Of a stretch of 46,996 nt of DNA, positions 10,822-20,715 are shown in pieces (position 1 is the stretch's first letter; each line of letters starts with the position of its first letter). The notes under the pieces were generated by a model. That model searched no databases. It was not told the origin of the DNA and saw only the letters and a program-made list of their open reading frames with translations. This DNA is from Gnetum montanum. Taxonomy: Eukaryota; Streptophyta; Gnetopsida; Gnetales; Gnetaceae. Where the stretch lies: positions 1 to 46,996 of the forward strand of contig MNCI01029567.1 in NCBI GenBank assembly GCA_015680685.1, in the 5' to 3' direction. The position numbers and the translations under genes are program-made.

Positions 10822-11409
10822 CTAATAACATGAAAATAATAGTTAGGCATAATTAAGTAGCGTAATGCCACAGTAAAATAACCTCTGCTTCAGGATCGAT
10901 TTGCTCTAAGCGACTAATCATATCTTGAACGACGCCTTCCATAAAGGTGAATTTATTAGGAAATTTGCCCAAGGATTGAGTCACCACCACTGTCAAGGGC
11001 AAACTCTAGTCACCTATTATGCAAAATAAAGGTTATGACTGAGACATTACAATAACCAGTACAACCTATAGAAGTTGTCTAGGGTCTACCACTTGCCTTG
11101 ATTAATTCTAGCCGAAAGGACTTTGGCATCCTCCATAGCTATTTCCTCTTCACGTGCAGGAGGCTGTGCACTCCTCGCCTTATTCACTAGGGCCTCTTCT
11201 TCTGAGACTGAGGCCCCTTCTCTGCACCATAATACCATAGCCCCTATTTCAAGGGTTAACTAGTCTACAACCTTTTTCCTCGCTGTTATACAACATGGCT
11301 AGTTAACATAAGATTTCACTTTTGTTCAACAAATGTTATGCTACAGTCTCTACATAAATCATAACCGCTAACACATTTGGACACATACCACATGGAAGAA
11401 TACTCTACT

Positions 11410-12444
11410 AGAACCTAATTTACATCTTTTTCCTAACACCACCTGCTAGCTTGGTAGATCCCTCATTTAAACGAGGCCTTTTTCACGGCACTAACGAATC
11501 CACTATCTCAGCAGCCAGGCGCTTCCCCCTCGACACATCACCGGTGTAAGAGGGGGGGGGGGGTGCTCCACCCACACTGTCTTGGCCCCGTGTTCGAGGT
11601 GCCAGCACACTTTTAGTCATTACCGACAATGACTCCCTGATCCCCTCAGGAGGGTCTTGTGACTGGATAGTGCCAAAAATATGGAAGATCCATGGTTTGG
11701 AAATCTAGGTGTGATCTTGTTGCACCTAGACCGCATTCTTCTAGACCACCAAAAATTCAGAAAAATGCCAGAAGCAAGCTATGAAGAAGGTAAAATGCAT
11801 GTTGAAATGGGTTTCAAGCTTCTGGTGAAGCCTGACCATCTCAACGTGCAAGCCTTCGGCAAAATAGCTTGCCCAATTGAATCGTGTCCCCTCCTCTAAG
11901 ACCTCCTGCATAATTCCGGCCTACTTGATGGTGAAGAATCTCCCTTGCGAGATTGTCTTGGGGAAGGCCCGGGCCCAAAAAAGGGGGTAAATGGTGTTGG
12001 CCACCTCCAACTCAATCCTATCGCTAGGGATCCCCTTAGTTTTTTTTTGAACCCCCAGCCACTCCTCTATCTCTTTCTGGAGCTTGGAGCTCCTCTTTGA
12101 CTTTTCATCTATGGGAAAACCATCAAAGGAAACCCCAAAGAGATTGGCAAACAACTGAGCATCAATGTCAAAATTTACGTGCATATTACGTATGCGTATG
12201 CAGAGACGCTCGGCTTCCTCACTAAAGGAGTTGACCAGGGTCAACATTTTACCTACAATAGCATTAGGGGTTATGGCCAAGAAAAGGTCCATCAGTCCAG
12301 CCTCATGAATGTTATTTGTTACCACAATTAGGGCCACTCTATGGCTGAGCCAACATTGTGCCTGCTTTATATCACCATAACAGAAGAAGAGACTGCTGGC
12401 CTCACGACTAGAAGCCATGATCGTGATCTCCCGTGATTCCTTGA
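11410..12444 (-). other. Antisense gene A, exon 4
   Basis: The longest exon. Motifs shared with D and C: LFFCYGDI, GLMDLFLAI, FDIDAQLFANLFG, EEWLG, ARAFPK.ISQGR, EEGTRFNWA, ISKPWIF, then QSQDP shared with D only. One stop at 11923-11921 and further ones downstream break the frame. The C-terminal part carries RGKRLAAEIVDSL followed by a TGA where D has Arg, then KRPR. It looks like a globular, mostly helical domain of unknown function. Confidence 0.7.
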
Positions 12445-12540
12445 CTATTAACACAAAACCACAACTAAACCAAGATGACTTCACATGATCATCACACATT
12501 GACAAACATTGATCCAATTCATCATTACCAAAAAGCTTAC

Positions 12541-12815
12541 TAGGCCCAAAAGGTAAAGGAAATAGAGGGATTTTCTTTTGTACATCTACAACGATAAGGG
12601 GAGGGTCCAAAGTCCACTTCCTATCCAGCCATATGAGTTTCTTGAACCTAGAAAAGAAGTTGGCATAATGGGTAGGGTATTCTCGGATCTCAAACGCCAG
12701 ATGTTCCATGATGGCAGCTTGCACGTTGCTGATGGAGGTAAACTCCCTTATAGTCCTCTCGGCCAATGACAATGTATCGTTATTGCCCATAAGACCGCTT
12801 TCATTGATAAAAAAC
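12541..12815 (-). other. Antisense gene A, exon 3
   Basis: Begins after a ...CATAG acceptor with FFINESGL and ends at FGPS with CCTA|GTAAGC. It is 275 nt long, and D's exon 3 is also 275 nt (33706-33432, FYIDKDGL to FKPS). The surrounding 309-codon open frame (12850-11921) only arises because the upstream intron's tail and the next 96-nt intron happen to lack stops; its apparent ATG at 12850 lies inside an intron. Confidence 0.75.
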
Positions 12816-12905
12816 CTATGCCAAGAACACAAGCAACTCTTTACGCTCAATACACATCTATACAGTAGTTAGCATTACAATACTACGAAATGAAATGAAA
12901 CTTAC

Positions 12906-13351
12906 CCACCTGCGTAATGCATGGTACCAAGTGGATTCTAGAAATAAGTTGTGGGATGATGAGCCACGAACAAAGTGTTATAGGAGTGATAACAGTTAAA
13001 CCTGGGCATTTCCCAAATTCAGCTTAAACTCCTTAAACCCCTGAGATTCTGTTCGTGGTCTTGCACCTGCATAGTTTTAATGACGTCGTCTGATAGAAAC
13101 GCTAAGACATTCTGTGTCAAATCGACCAATAACATCTCTAAAATAGCAGTAGCTACATCACCTAGTAGATGTAACTAGACAATTATGTTGTAGTTGCGAA
13201 GCAAAAATTCCAAAAACTCCCATGCGCCTCTTTGGAACCAGACCGCCTCCTCCTTTAGATGAGCATGAGGGGGAGGAACATTGGCCACGGGGACATGAAC
13301 GCAGCACAGAACGCCCATGATGTCCAAAAAAATTAGGACGGGCTTTAGCAT
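12906..13351 (-). other. Antisense gene A, exon 2
   Basis: Reads MLKPVLIFLDIMGVLC at its start and NTLFVAHH...NPLGTMHYAGG at its end, then GG|GTAAGT at 12905. D (NTLYVAHHMGTCFQNPP...YYASG) and C (NTLFIAMR...NPFWTIYYAKG) have the same exon with the donor at the same codon and phase 2. Three stops: one TAG at 13161, one TGA where D has TGG, and one TAG where D has CAG. The upstream acceptor is unclear; the ATG at 13351 may be internal. Confidence 0.7.
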
Positions 13352-13768
13352 AATAATATAGGATACAAATGTACTACTATTAGACAAAATCTAGACATGA
13401 ATATTTGTTACGCCACACTAGGGCTCACACAATTCCTAGAAAATTACAGCGTACACTAGAGGCGCATAGTCAAAATTATCTAAACCCTTGTAACAGATCA
13501 AGGTCCAGCTCTGACAACGATGATGAAAGAAAATACTATGTATTACTCCGATGCAATATATAATTATTACAAAACTTTGATTACATTACATCTACACGCT
13601 ATACATTCTCTCTGTACAATGTTATTCTTTATCACCTAAACCTTCATAACAATAGTTCAGTTCGTACAAATAGACATTAACGCCCGACCAACATAAGAAC
13701 CCAAAATATACAAACCATGATGCTGCAAAAAACATGACAATAGCATAAAAGGATGGATAGCAACTTAC

Positions 13769-13887
13769 TGGTTAAGCGGAGTAACATCCACAGCTTCTAC
13801 TCTAGCCTGTGAAATTTGCTACAAACTCTCCTGCATCTCGTCGATCCTGGCCAACTTAGCATTCTTTCCTTTGACCTTGGGTGCCAT
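13769..13887 (-). other. Antisense gene A, exon 1
   Basis: ATG at 13887-13885 opens 39 codons plus two bases, rich in Lys (MAPKVKGKNAKLARIDEM...), with one in-frame TAG. It ends CCA|GTAAGT, a near-consensus donor, at 13768. D has an exon of exactly the same length, phase and similar sequence (35314-35196, motif LAKVDEVK for LARIDEMQ). I chose this ATG because it is shared in position with D. Confidence 0.7.
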
Positions 13888-14017
13888 TGTTGCAAAGGTC
13901 ATAATTGAACAAATTCCTCATGAAATCCTCTGCTTACGCCTTTCCCACACTCTCTTCTCACTAAAACCAAGTCCAAATCCATGATATCGGTAACCTGTTT
14001 TTAGTATGAATCACTAG

Positions 14018-14023
14018 CTTATA
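14018..14023 (-). promoter_or_regulatory. TATA-like box for antisense gene A
   Basis: TATAAG on the minus strand, 136 nt upstream of the exon 1 ATG. The D copy has a better TATAAATA 139 nt upstream of its ATG. The matching distance is the main support; the motif alone would be weak. Confidence 0.4.
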
Positions 14024-14144
14024 AACAAAATGCTCAAAATCAATTGATTCTTTTTGCCCAATCGACGTGGAACTTTCCCGAAACGTGGATGTTAGTATGA
14101 CATAAAATGTGAAGATCTAGGCATTAATGTCACAAATATCGTGC

Positions 14145-14380
14145 AAGTTATGGTCCGAAATGACCCTAAACTAACGCAATGCTTATCACCTTGTAATTTG
14201 GCAGCATTAACTACGGTTTGTGCGAAATGCAAATCCAACCATTTCAACTCGCTAGATGTGCCATGTTGCACCTATCATCTCATTTCATATGCTAGCATCT
14301 GGGAAGCTTAGCTTAGCATTTCTTTTTACACACTATGCATATTTGTAACGGTCCACTAAGACCTTAAACTGGAAACTTCT
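14145..14380 (+). repeat. Array 2 remnant of element A
   Basis: Two units, near 14151 (GGTCCGAAATGACCCTAAAC) and 14346 (GGTCCACTAAGACCTTAAAC, followed by TGGAAAC), upstream of RT. D has seven units at the same place (35633-35995). Confidence 0.65.
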
Positions 14381-14474
14381 CTAACACGCAATTCTGATGC
14401 AAAAACAAACAAAATTTTATCATTTAACAGATTGGTAAAAAAATGATGTAACAACTTCCATTTTTGGCAATTTT

Positions 14475-15750
14475 GTAGGACCACTCGCACCCTTAGCCTT
14501 AACAGGGCTACATGGGAAGATCATTAGACATTACGATCACACGCTAGTAGGAACAAACCTTTCCCTTTATGACGCAACCATAGCAACATTGGAAACATCC
14601 CCAAACTAGCCAGAACATGTGGCCTAAACACTCGACCTGGAGGCTGGTGATGTAACTAAGGACCCTCTCAGCGAGGTCCCTGTGGTTACGCACAAGGGTG
14701 AAAATAAAACTCTTAGGGTTAGTTTCCTTCTAGGCCAACAGATGCAAAGTGACATAACCCAGGTGCTCCAAAACAACACTATTGTATTCGTGTGGTCATA
14801 TGAAGACATGCCGGGTTTAAACCCGAGATTAATATAGCACAACATAATCTTAGACCCACGCATCAAACCAATTAGACAGAAGGCACGAAAGATTAAGCCG
14901 AAAATCGCGCTAGCAGTGCATGATGAAATTACCAAGATATACCAAGCTGGTTTCATCAATGCGGTTGATTACTCAGATTGGGTGTCCAACATTGTAGTTA
15001 TCTCTAAAAAAATAGGAGGCATACGCATCTACATAGACTTCCGGGATCTGAATAAAGCTATGATTAAGAACAACTTCCCGTTACCGAGTATTGACCAACT
15101 GATCAACACAACAGCTGGTCACGCGCTCCTGTCCTTTACGGATGGTTTTTCAGGTTATAATCAAATTCGTATTAACCCAGAGCACCAGTTGACAACAACA
15201 TTCATGATGCCTTGGGGAACCTTCTGCTATACCATGATGCCTTTCAAGTTAAAAAATGCTGGAGCAATGTTTCAACGAGCCATGACATACATCTTTAGCG
15301 ATTATCTCTTAGGAAGATTGAACGACTACATAGATGACATAGCTTTCAAGTATATAAAGTCAGAAGATCATTCAGAAGACCTAGGGTTAGTCCTTAAACA
15401 ATGTCTCAAAAATGACTTATGGCTCAACCCAAAGAAATGCATATTCGGAGTCAAAACTGGATGCATGTTGGGGTTTTTGGTATTAGAGACTGGCATCCGA
15501 GTCTACCCTGACAAGGTTAAAGCCATCGTCGATTTAATGCCACCAAAAAATCTCAAAAAATTACGTGGGTTACAGGGCAGGCTTCAGTTCATCAGGTGGT
15601 TCATTTCAATGTTAACAGAAAAATTACACCCCATGCAACATCTTTTGAAGAAGGGTGTCAATTTTGAATGGACCGATGACTTCCAGCATGCATTTGACAA
15701 TTTAAAAGAAGAGCTGCAACATTTACCAATGGTTTTCTCACCACAAAGGG
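14475..15750 (+). pseudogene. Element A reverse transcriptase, decayed
   Basis: Would copy element RNA to DNA in the particle. The frame is continuous from 14475 to 16406 with stops upstream of 14916. N-terminal extension with VFVWSYEDMPGL; palm/fingers with RIYIDFRDLN, NFPLPSIDQLI, FTDGFSGYNQI, WGTFCYTMMPFKLKNA and the catalytic YIDD at 15327-15338 followed by I; then a thumb/connection with MLGFLV and LQGRLQFIRWF. A TTTTGTAG just upstream (to 14478) could be a splice acceptor joining RT to gag-protease across the antisense gene, as in Ogre. About 490 residues downstream of the ATG at 14916 are open, making this the best preserved stretch of pol. Confidence 0.9.
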
Positions 15751-16130
15751 ACCAGCCTTTCTACATTTATCTAGCTAACTCAGACGTGTCCATAGCTACG
15801 TTACTGTGCCAAAAAAGGAATGATGGGTCTGAAGCCCCTATCTATTACCTCATTCATGCCCTACTTTCATATGAAACAAGGTACAACGAAGTGGGGCATA
15901 ATTGTTTAGCATTAGTTTTTGCACTTAAAAAATGTAGGCATTATTTTTTCCACAGTCAGGTCAACATAATTTGTAAAAGTAATGTTCTATGGGCTATCTC
16001 CAATAATTTGTATGAAATTAGCAGGATAGCTTGTTGGAAAGCTATCACAACTGAGTTTGATTTACATTATGTTGGCCAGTCATCCACCAAATGCGAAGCC
16101 ATAGCTGACCAATTAGCAATGCCAATGATT
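15751..16130 (+). pseudogene. Element A first RNase H, degenerate
   Basis: Follows RT in frame. The Ty3-type RNase H fold is recognisable (FYIYLANSDVSIATLLCQ, APIYYLIHALLSYETRYNEV, CLALVFALKKCRHYF, KAITTEFDLHYV), but the first catalytic Asp of the usual VDASD motif is not there; LANSD is read instead. Loss of catalytic residues in this domain is a known trait of Tat elements that carry a second RNase H. Confidence 0.8.
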
Positions 16131-16199
16131 AACGATCGAGCTACAATAGAGCCAAAATTCTCAGATGAACATGTACATAGTTTAAGCCCTATATCAATA

Positions 16200-16640
16200 G
16201 GCCTTGAAGCAGTGTTATACTTCGACGGAGCTTCAACCACTAGAGGCAGTAGGGCTGCCACCATTATTATGCTTACCCCCAAGGATGTACGTCCATCGGC
16301 TTATCGCCTGACTTTCCCTTGTACAAACAATGTGGCAGAGTATGAGGAGCTCCTTAGAGGGTTGTTGACAGCAAGAGAACTTAAATTTCAACACCTGGCA
16401 ATTTGAGGCGATTCGTGCTCATCATCAATCAAATCACAGAATTCTATGCCTACAAGGCTGTGCACCTACAACCCTACTACGATATGGCTAAAGATCTCCT
16501 AAAATAATTCGTGACAACCGATACCCAACATGTGCCATGCAACGAAAATGCTGTTGCCGATGCACTGGTAACATTAGCGTTAAATGTGCTGCCATACTTG
16601 TTTGCCACTTGGCCCACTTTAATGATAGAATGTATAGAGC
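16200..16640 (+). pseudogene. Element A second (archaeal-type) RNase H
   Basis: LYFDGAST (16209 on) supplies the first catalytic Asp; NNVAEYEELLRGL gives the Glu; GDS after the TGA at 16404-16406 gives the next Asp; and ENAVADAL (around 16550) the last. After the stop a one-position frameshift lies between GDS and LIINQI, and the rest reads in the next frame. This domain defines the Tat lineage and probably took over RNA removal from the degenerate first RNase H. Confidence 0.85.
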
Positions 16641-17935
16641 CTATCATTCAAGTGGCATAGATTTCTTCATTAAACAGGGAAGGAATGTTAGAATGGTATG
16701 ACAACATTAAAGCTTACCTTCTGCATGGCGAACTGCTGCACGAGCTAACACATGCGCAAAAAGATGCAATGCGCAAGCATGCTAGGCAATATGTCATCCT
16801 TGGAGACAGTACTCTCTGTAGACGCTCCTTCGATGGGGTATTACTTACCTACATTAACAGTGACCAAGCATAGCGAGTAGTTAACGAAGTCTACGAAGGG
16901 CTGTGCGGAGGACATGTAGCCCTACGAGCAATGACTGCTAAAATTAGACGCTTAGGGTACTATTGGTCATACATGGAAAAAGACTGCCTTGCCAAGGTTA
17001 AGATGTGTGACACGTGCTAGCATTATGCAAATCTAATACACGTGTCACCAACTGAGTTACACACTACCCAAATTACTTGGACATTCCAATGATGGGGACT
17101 AGACATCATAGGTCCCATCTCGTCTAAATCTTCTATAGGTCATAGCTTCATTATCACCGCCATTGAATATTTTACAAAGTGGGTTAAGGCTATTCCCCTA
17201 CAAAAGATTACATCTTGACAGGTTTGCCATTTCATCTTAGACAATATTGTAACTAGATTTGGACTCCCTATGACTATTGTGACTGACAATGGACCACAAT
17301 TTAGTAGCATAGAAACCAAATCTTTTTGCAATAACCTTGGTATCAAGCAATCTTTTTCTTCACCTTACTACCCATAAGAATATGGTCAAGCAGAGATGAC
17401 AAATAAGGTGATTATCAATTTACTCAAGAAAATGCTCAACAGTAATAAGAAGTGATGGGATGAAAAAATCCTCTATGTATTATGGGTGTATCGTACGACA
17501 TGCAGAATAGCCACAGATAGGATGCCCTGCAGCCTGGTCTACGGATTCAAAGTAGTGTTGCCCTTGGAATTATAGGTTCCCTCATTGCAGATGGTCCTAT
17601 CTACAGTTATAAATGAGACTCAACACAATGAGTATAGAATCTTGGATTTAGACTCAGTGGAAGAGAAATGCATCCAGACACTCAACACCATCAAAAAATA
17701 TCAGGATAAACAGAGACAGAAGCATCGGCACAACCTGCATCAATGACCAATCGAGAAAGGAGACTTAGTTCTCAAGGCTATTCGTGAACTAGTAGGCAAG
17801 TTCTCTGCAAACTGGAAAGGCCCTTTCCTGGTCATCGACACAAACGGCAACGAAGCATTCAAGTTAGCAGACACCGACAGCAACGAACTACCAAATCCAA
17901 TGAATCATCTATGCCTAAAGAGGTATTACATCTGA
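16641..17935 (+). pseudogene. Element A integrase, decayed
   Basis: Inserts element DNA in the nucleus. A linker is followed by the zinc-binding part (about 16885-17020) with YEGLCGGH, where the first His is Tyr, and CDTC. The core has WGLDIIGP (first Asp), YFTKWVKAIPL, RFGLPMTIVTDNGPQF (second Asp) and EYGQAE (Glu). The C-terminal domain has KGDLVLK and NWKGPFLV and ends KRYYI-stop at 17935. About eight stops, mostly TAG/TGA for Gln or Trp. It stays in one frame over its length. Confidence 0.88.
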
Positions 17936-17959
17936 ACATCGACTCAGCTCAAAATCAGG

Positions 17960-18260
17960 TAACAAACATCTGCTATGATGTAAAATTGGCAGCTCTTGCA
18001 TACGTCCGCCAAGATGCTAAACTGGCAAAGGTAAGCACACGTCTGCTGAGACACTAAACTAGCACAGACATGTCACTGGGTCATGACATAAAACTAACAC
18101 CCACAGCATGGTCTTCTAGGACCATAAACTAGCCCTTCCACCATTTGCTATGACGTCAAAATAGTAGAATCCAGTCTGCCCAGATGTTAAACTGGGACCA
18201 TGGTTTGCTGGGACTTAAAATCAGCAACAACAGTCAACCAGGACCTAAAACTGGAATATG
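17960..18260 (+). repeat. Array 3 of element A (about 9 units)
   Basis: Units such as CTGCTATGATGTAAAATTGG, CGCCAAGATGCTAAACTGGC and CCAGGACCTAAAACTGGA, spaced about 25-40 bp, directly after integrase. The progression from TATGACGT-type to CAGGACCT-type units is the same as in Z. Confidence 0.85.
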
Positions 18261-19360
18261 TCAACAAACCATCCATGAAGCAAGTGAGCATGATCATTCT
18301 TGCACTGCATCCCTATCAAATGGAGTAGGTAAGGCATTGGGACAGACACCACGTCATTACCCCATCGTCATTCTGCTGATTCCTCAAACATGTCAAAAGG
18401 CATACTACTGACCCCTCAGAGATGTTTCTATGATAGCCACTTTGTAGTTGCACCTCCTGGGATCAATTTCGCTGCTTGGGGCCCAGAAAGAACCGCGGCC
18501 ACCCATAGTCTCAGTGGCCTCCATCCATCGTCATCACCAAATTCTGGCTTGGCAGATTCATCTGACATGTTCTTTGCATAGTCTTTTGAGCAAGACGAAT
18601 TTGGCTATCGACAACAACTACAGGAACCGTGGCATCAACATTGAGACCTTTGTTTTGGACCCCTCTTTCTTGGTTTCTGTCTGCCTTTTCGCTTTGGATG
18701 ATGCTTGTTTCAATAACCTCCCTCCTTAGTGATCAGGACATTTGTTTCTGGCTTTCTATTCTATGTTGTGTTTTGCAGGTTACTTGTTACAACAACATTG
18801 ATCGAGAATGCTTTCATTGGAAGGTAAGGTGTCATGGCGTTCGGAGGTGGCTGCTCAGACTAGCCTAGTTACTTGGAAGTGCAAACCCTACCTCTCCTGG
18901 GTACCTTACCTTGTTTTCCCCCTTTCCTTACCCTACCTTCTTCTCCACTTATATAGAACATGAGCATTAAGTTGATCCATTTTCATTATCATGCCCACAA
19001 ACTGGCATAACACAGCTAGCCTTATGGCATGCAATCTTCATTTTTTCCAAAAAAAGGGGCTTTGGAAAAATGGATGTAAAACAACTCGTTCAAGCCATGC
19101 AAACATAACACAAATCACCCTTGCAAACCCTTCATATGTAGTATGATGACATAGCCTTTCGTAAACACATTAGTGAAAGGACATAATGACTTGTTTGGAG
19201 AAGCTTCATGTTCATGTGTTTGAGTCTTCCCCGAACCTACCATTTCTAATTCCTATAAGATCCCTTCTATACCCTATGGTCCTCCATCTTCACACTTCTA
19301 AGTTTCACAGAGCAACATTCGAGCAGTCTCCGATAGATGTTGTTGATGCTTTTGCCTTTC
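18261..19360 (+). other. Element A 3' region
   Basis: Untranslated-looking DNA between array 3 and the polypurine tract, alignable with Z's 3531-4643. A pyrimidine-rich TTTTGCAG ending at 18778 precedes GTTACTTGTTAC, an acceptor-like signal at the same place as in Z (4051). Open frames here are short and not shared. Confidence 0.55.
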
Positions 19361-19437
19361 CGGTGTTTCGTATTCTTTGTCGACGTCTTTTGGGCAAGTC
19401 CTCTAAATGTCAACAAAGAGGGGCCAATGAAACACCG
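19361..19437 (+). promoter_or_regulatory. Polypurine tract inside a stem-loop (A)
   Basis: Outer stem CGGTGTTTC (19361-19369) with GAAACACCG (19429-19437), perfect; inner stem CTTTGTCGACGT (19375-19386) with ATGTCAACAAAG (19407-19418), 10 of 12. The purine tract AGGGGCC lies in the loop and the LTR starts at 19428. Compared with Z, an A-T pair of the outer stem has become G-C on both sides. Confidence 0.75.
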
Positions 19438-20715
19438 TAAAAATTTCTAGGCCTCAACAGTTTAGCAAAAGGCTAGTGATTTAGACAAAGGATCACAACA
19501 AAGTACGGCGTAGCAAGTTCCTTTTCAGTTGAAGGTCTGTCCTACGATGCTACGTAGCACAGCAGAAGCAAATTCTAGAGGACGAAGCAAAGCGATGGAT
19601 GCACGGCAGAAAAACTTCCAACTTTGCAAGTTATCTGTTTCAAAAATCTTAACTTTTTGCAAATTACGCTGTATTACGCTACATAGTGTAACATCACATT
19701 ATGGAGTATAATGTTAGAAAACAGTATGCCGCAAACATCAGGGATGACAAATGTTCAAGGCTTCAACAAACACTTCATTTTTCTTTACAGATGCGCTATT
19801 TTATGAAGGACTACACTGTGAAGCGTAATCTAGCGTAGCACAGCATAGTTCAAGCATGGACAATGGTGGCTTAATACAAGTAGCAGTAGTCTGTACGATG
19901 CGATAAGCTCTCCAGCGTGTCATTGCGTAATCCCTATTGCCAAATTCCCAATTTATGATCCATTATGCTTTAGTGTGTAAGGCAGTGTGGCGTCATAAGC
20001 TTCAGCAACCACCACATCACGTCAACGACATCTTGTAGGTTCAAGACACGCGTCATCTAAACCGTGTTTTTCTCCTGATTTTAGCCTCATAAATATGCCA
20101 ATCGAAAAAAAAGGGAGGGGCAACAAGATGGTAGGAAAGAGACTAGTGATAGCAAGAATATCAAAGGCAGTTGACGAGAACCTTTGTTCAGGAATAGCTA
20201 ATTGACAGACATTCTGCTTTAGGTTTGACCTCTCTATATCCAAATCTACTAGAATAAGGTAGATTGATTTTTGCTTGTTTCATCTCTGCTTAGCTTTTAT
20301 TGTTACCAACATGTGCTTCGTTCAAATTGAAGTCCATTGTAATCATTGTATCTAAATATATCCTTTTGTGGATTGAATCCCAGATCTTGACATTCGATCA
20401 TGTCCTAAAGCTGATCTGTTTTCTTCAATTTGTACTAATTCTACGAATCGTTCTAATCAATTATGTCTTCTCTTAATTATCTCTGAAATTAACAACGTTA
20501 CAACCTCCTCAAAAAGAATTGTAAAGGATCATTATTCTGTCATTCAAATACCATAAAATTTTTTACTGATGAAGTCCCTATCTAATCAACAAGACCATTC
20601 AGGGCACCTCAGATTCATATTTCTCCAGCATGGCCCTTGCACGAATCCAGGGTTAGAACTGTATACACGGACTTTCGTTCAGTATTTCCAGCGACCGACG
20701 TTTTCCATCGTTACA
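19428..20715 (+). mobile_element. Element A 3' LTR
   Basis: 1288 bp, from TGAAACACCG after the polypurine tract to ...CATCGTTACA, where coding sequence of C's gag resumes. A TATA-like CATAAATA lies at 20088-20095. The last 150 bp align with the ends of D's LTRs (shared GTCCCT-TCTAATCAAC, CCAGGGTTAG, CGACGTTTT). Contains GCTACGTAGC-type palindromes near 19540 and 19680. Confidence 0.8.

Larger units (their letters stand above)
9703..13887 (-). pseudogene. Antisense multi-exon gene, copy A
   Basis: A gene read opposite to gag-pol, between protease and RT. Exons in reading order: 13887-13769 (119 nt), about 13351-12906, 12815-12541 (275 nt), 12444-about 11410, an acidic exon about 11280-11080, an exon with KFTFMEGVVQDMI about 11010-10883, a coiled-coil exon 10821-10004 (818 nt), and a last exon ending at TAA 9705-9703. 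The deduced protein of roughly 1000 residues aligns along its length with copies D and C. It has several stops, nearly all explained by C-to-T or G-to-A when compared with D. I do not recognise the family; no signal peptide or catalytic motif stands out. A basic KRPR stretch near 11470 could be a nuclear signal. The last-exon start and the exon 1-2 splice are unresolved. Confidence 0.75.
4711..20715 (+). mobile_element. Element A, Tat-type Ty3/gypsy, 5' deleted
   Basis: Order: truncated LTR, gag, protease, array 1, antisense gene, array 2, RT, degenerate RNH, aRNH, integrase, array 3, 3' region, polypurine tract, 3' LTR. The dual RNase H places it in the Tat lineage. To the right, A's LTR ends ...TTACA at 20715 and runs straight into the gag of element C, so A (or the joined Z-A block) sits within C. 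The left insertion edge is outside the window or lost, so no target duplication can be checked. Confidence 0.8.

Noticed and set aside
11921-12850. A single 309-codon minus-strand gene
   Set aside because: It reads through a 96-nt intron lacking stops and starts inside another; D and C show the exon structure. Kept as exons 3 and 4 of the antisense gene.
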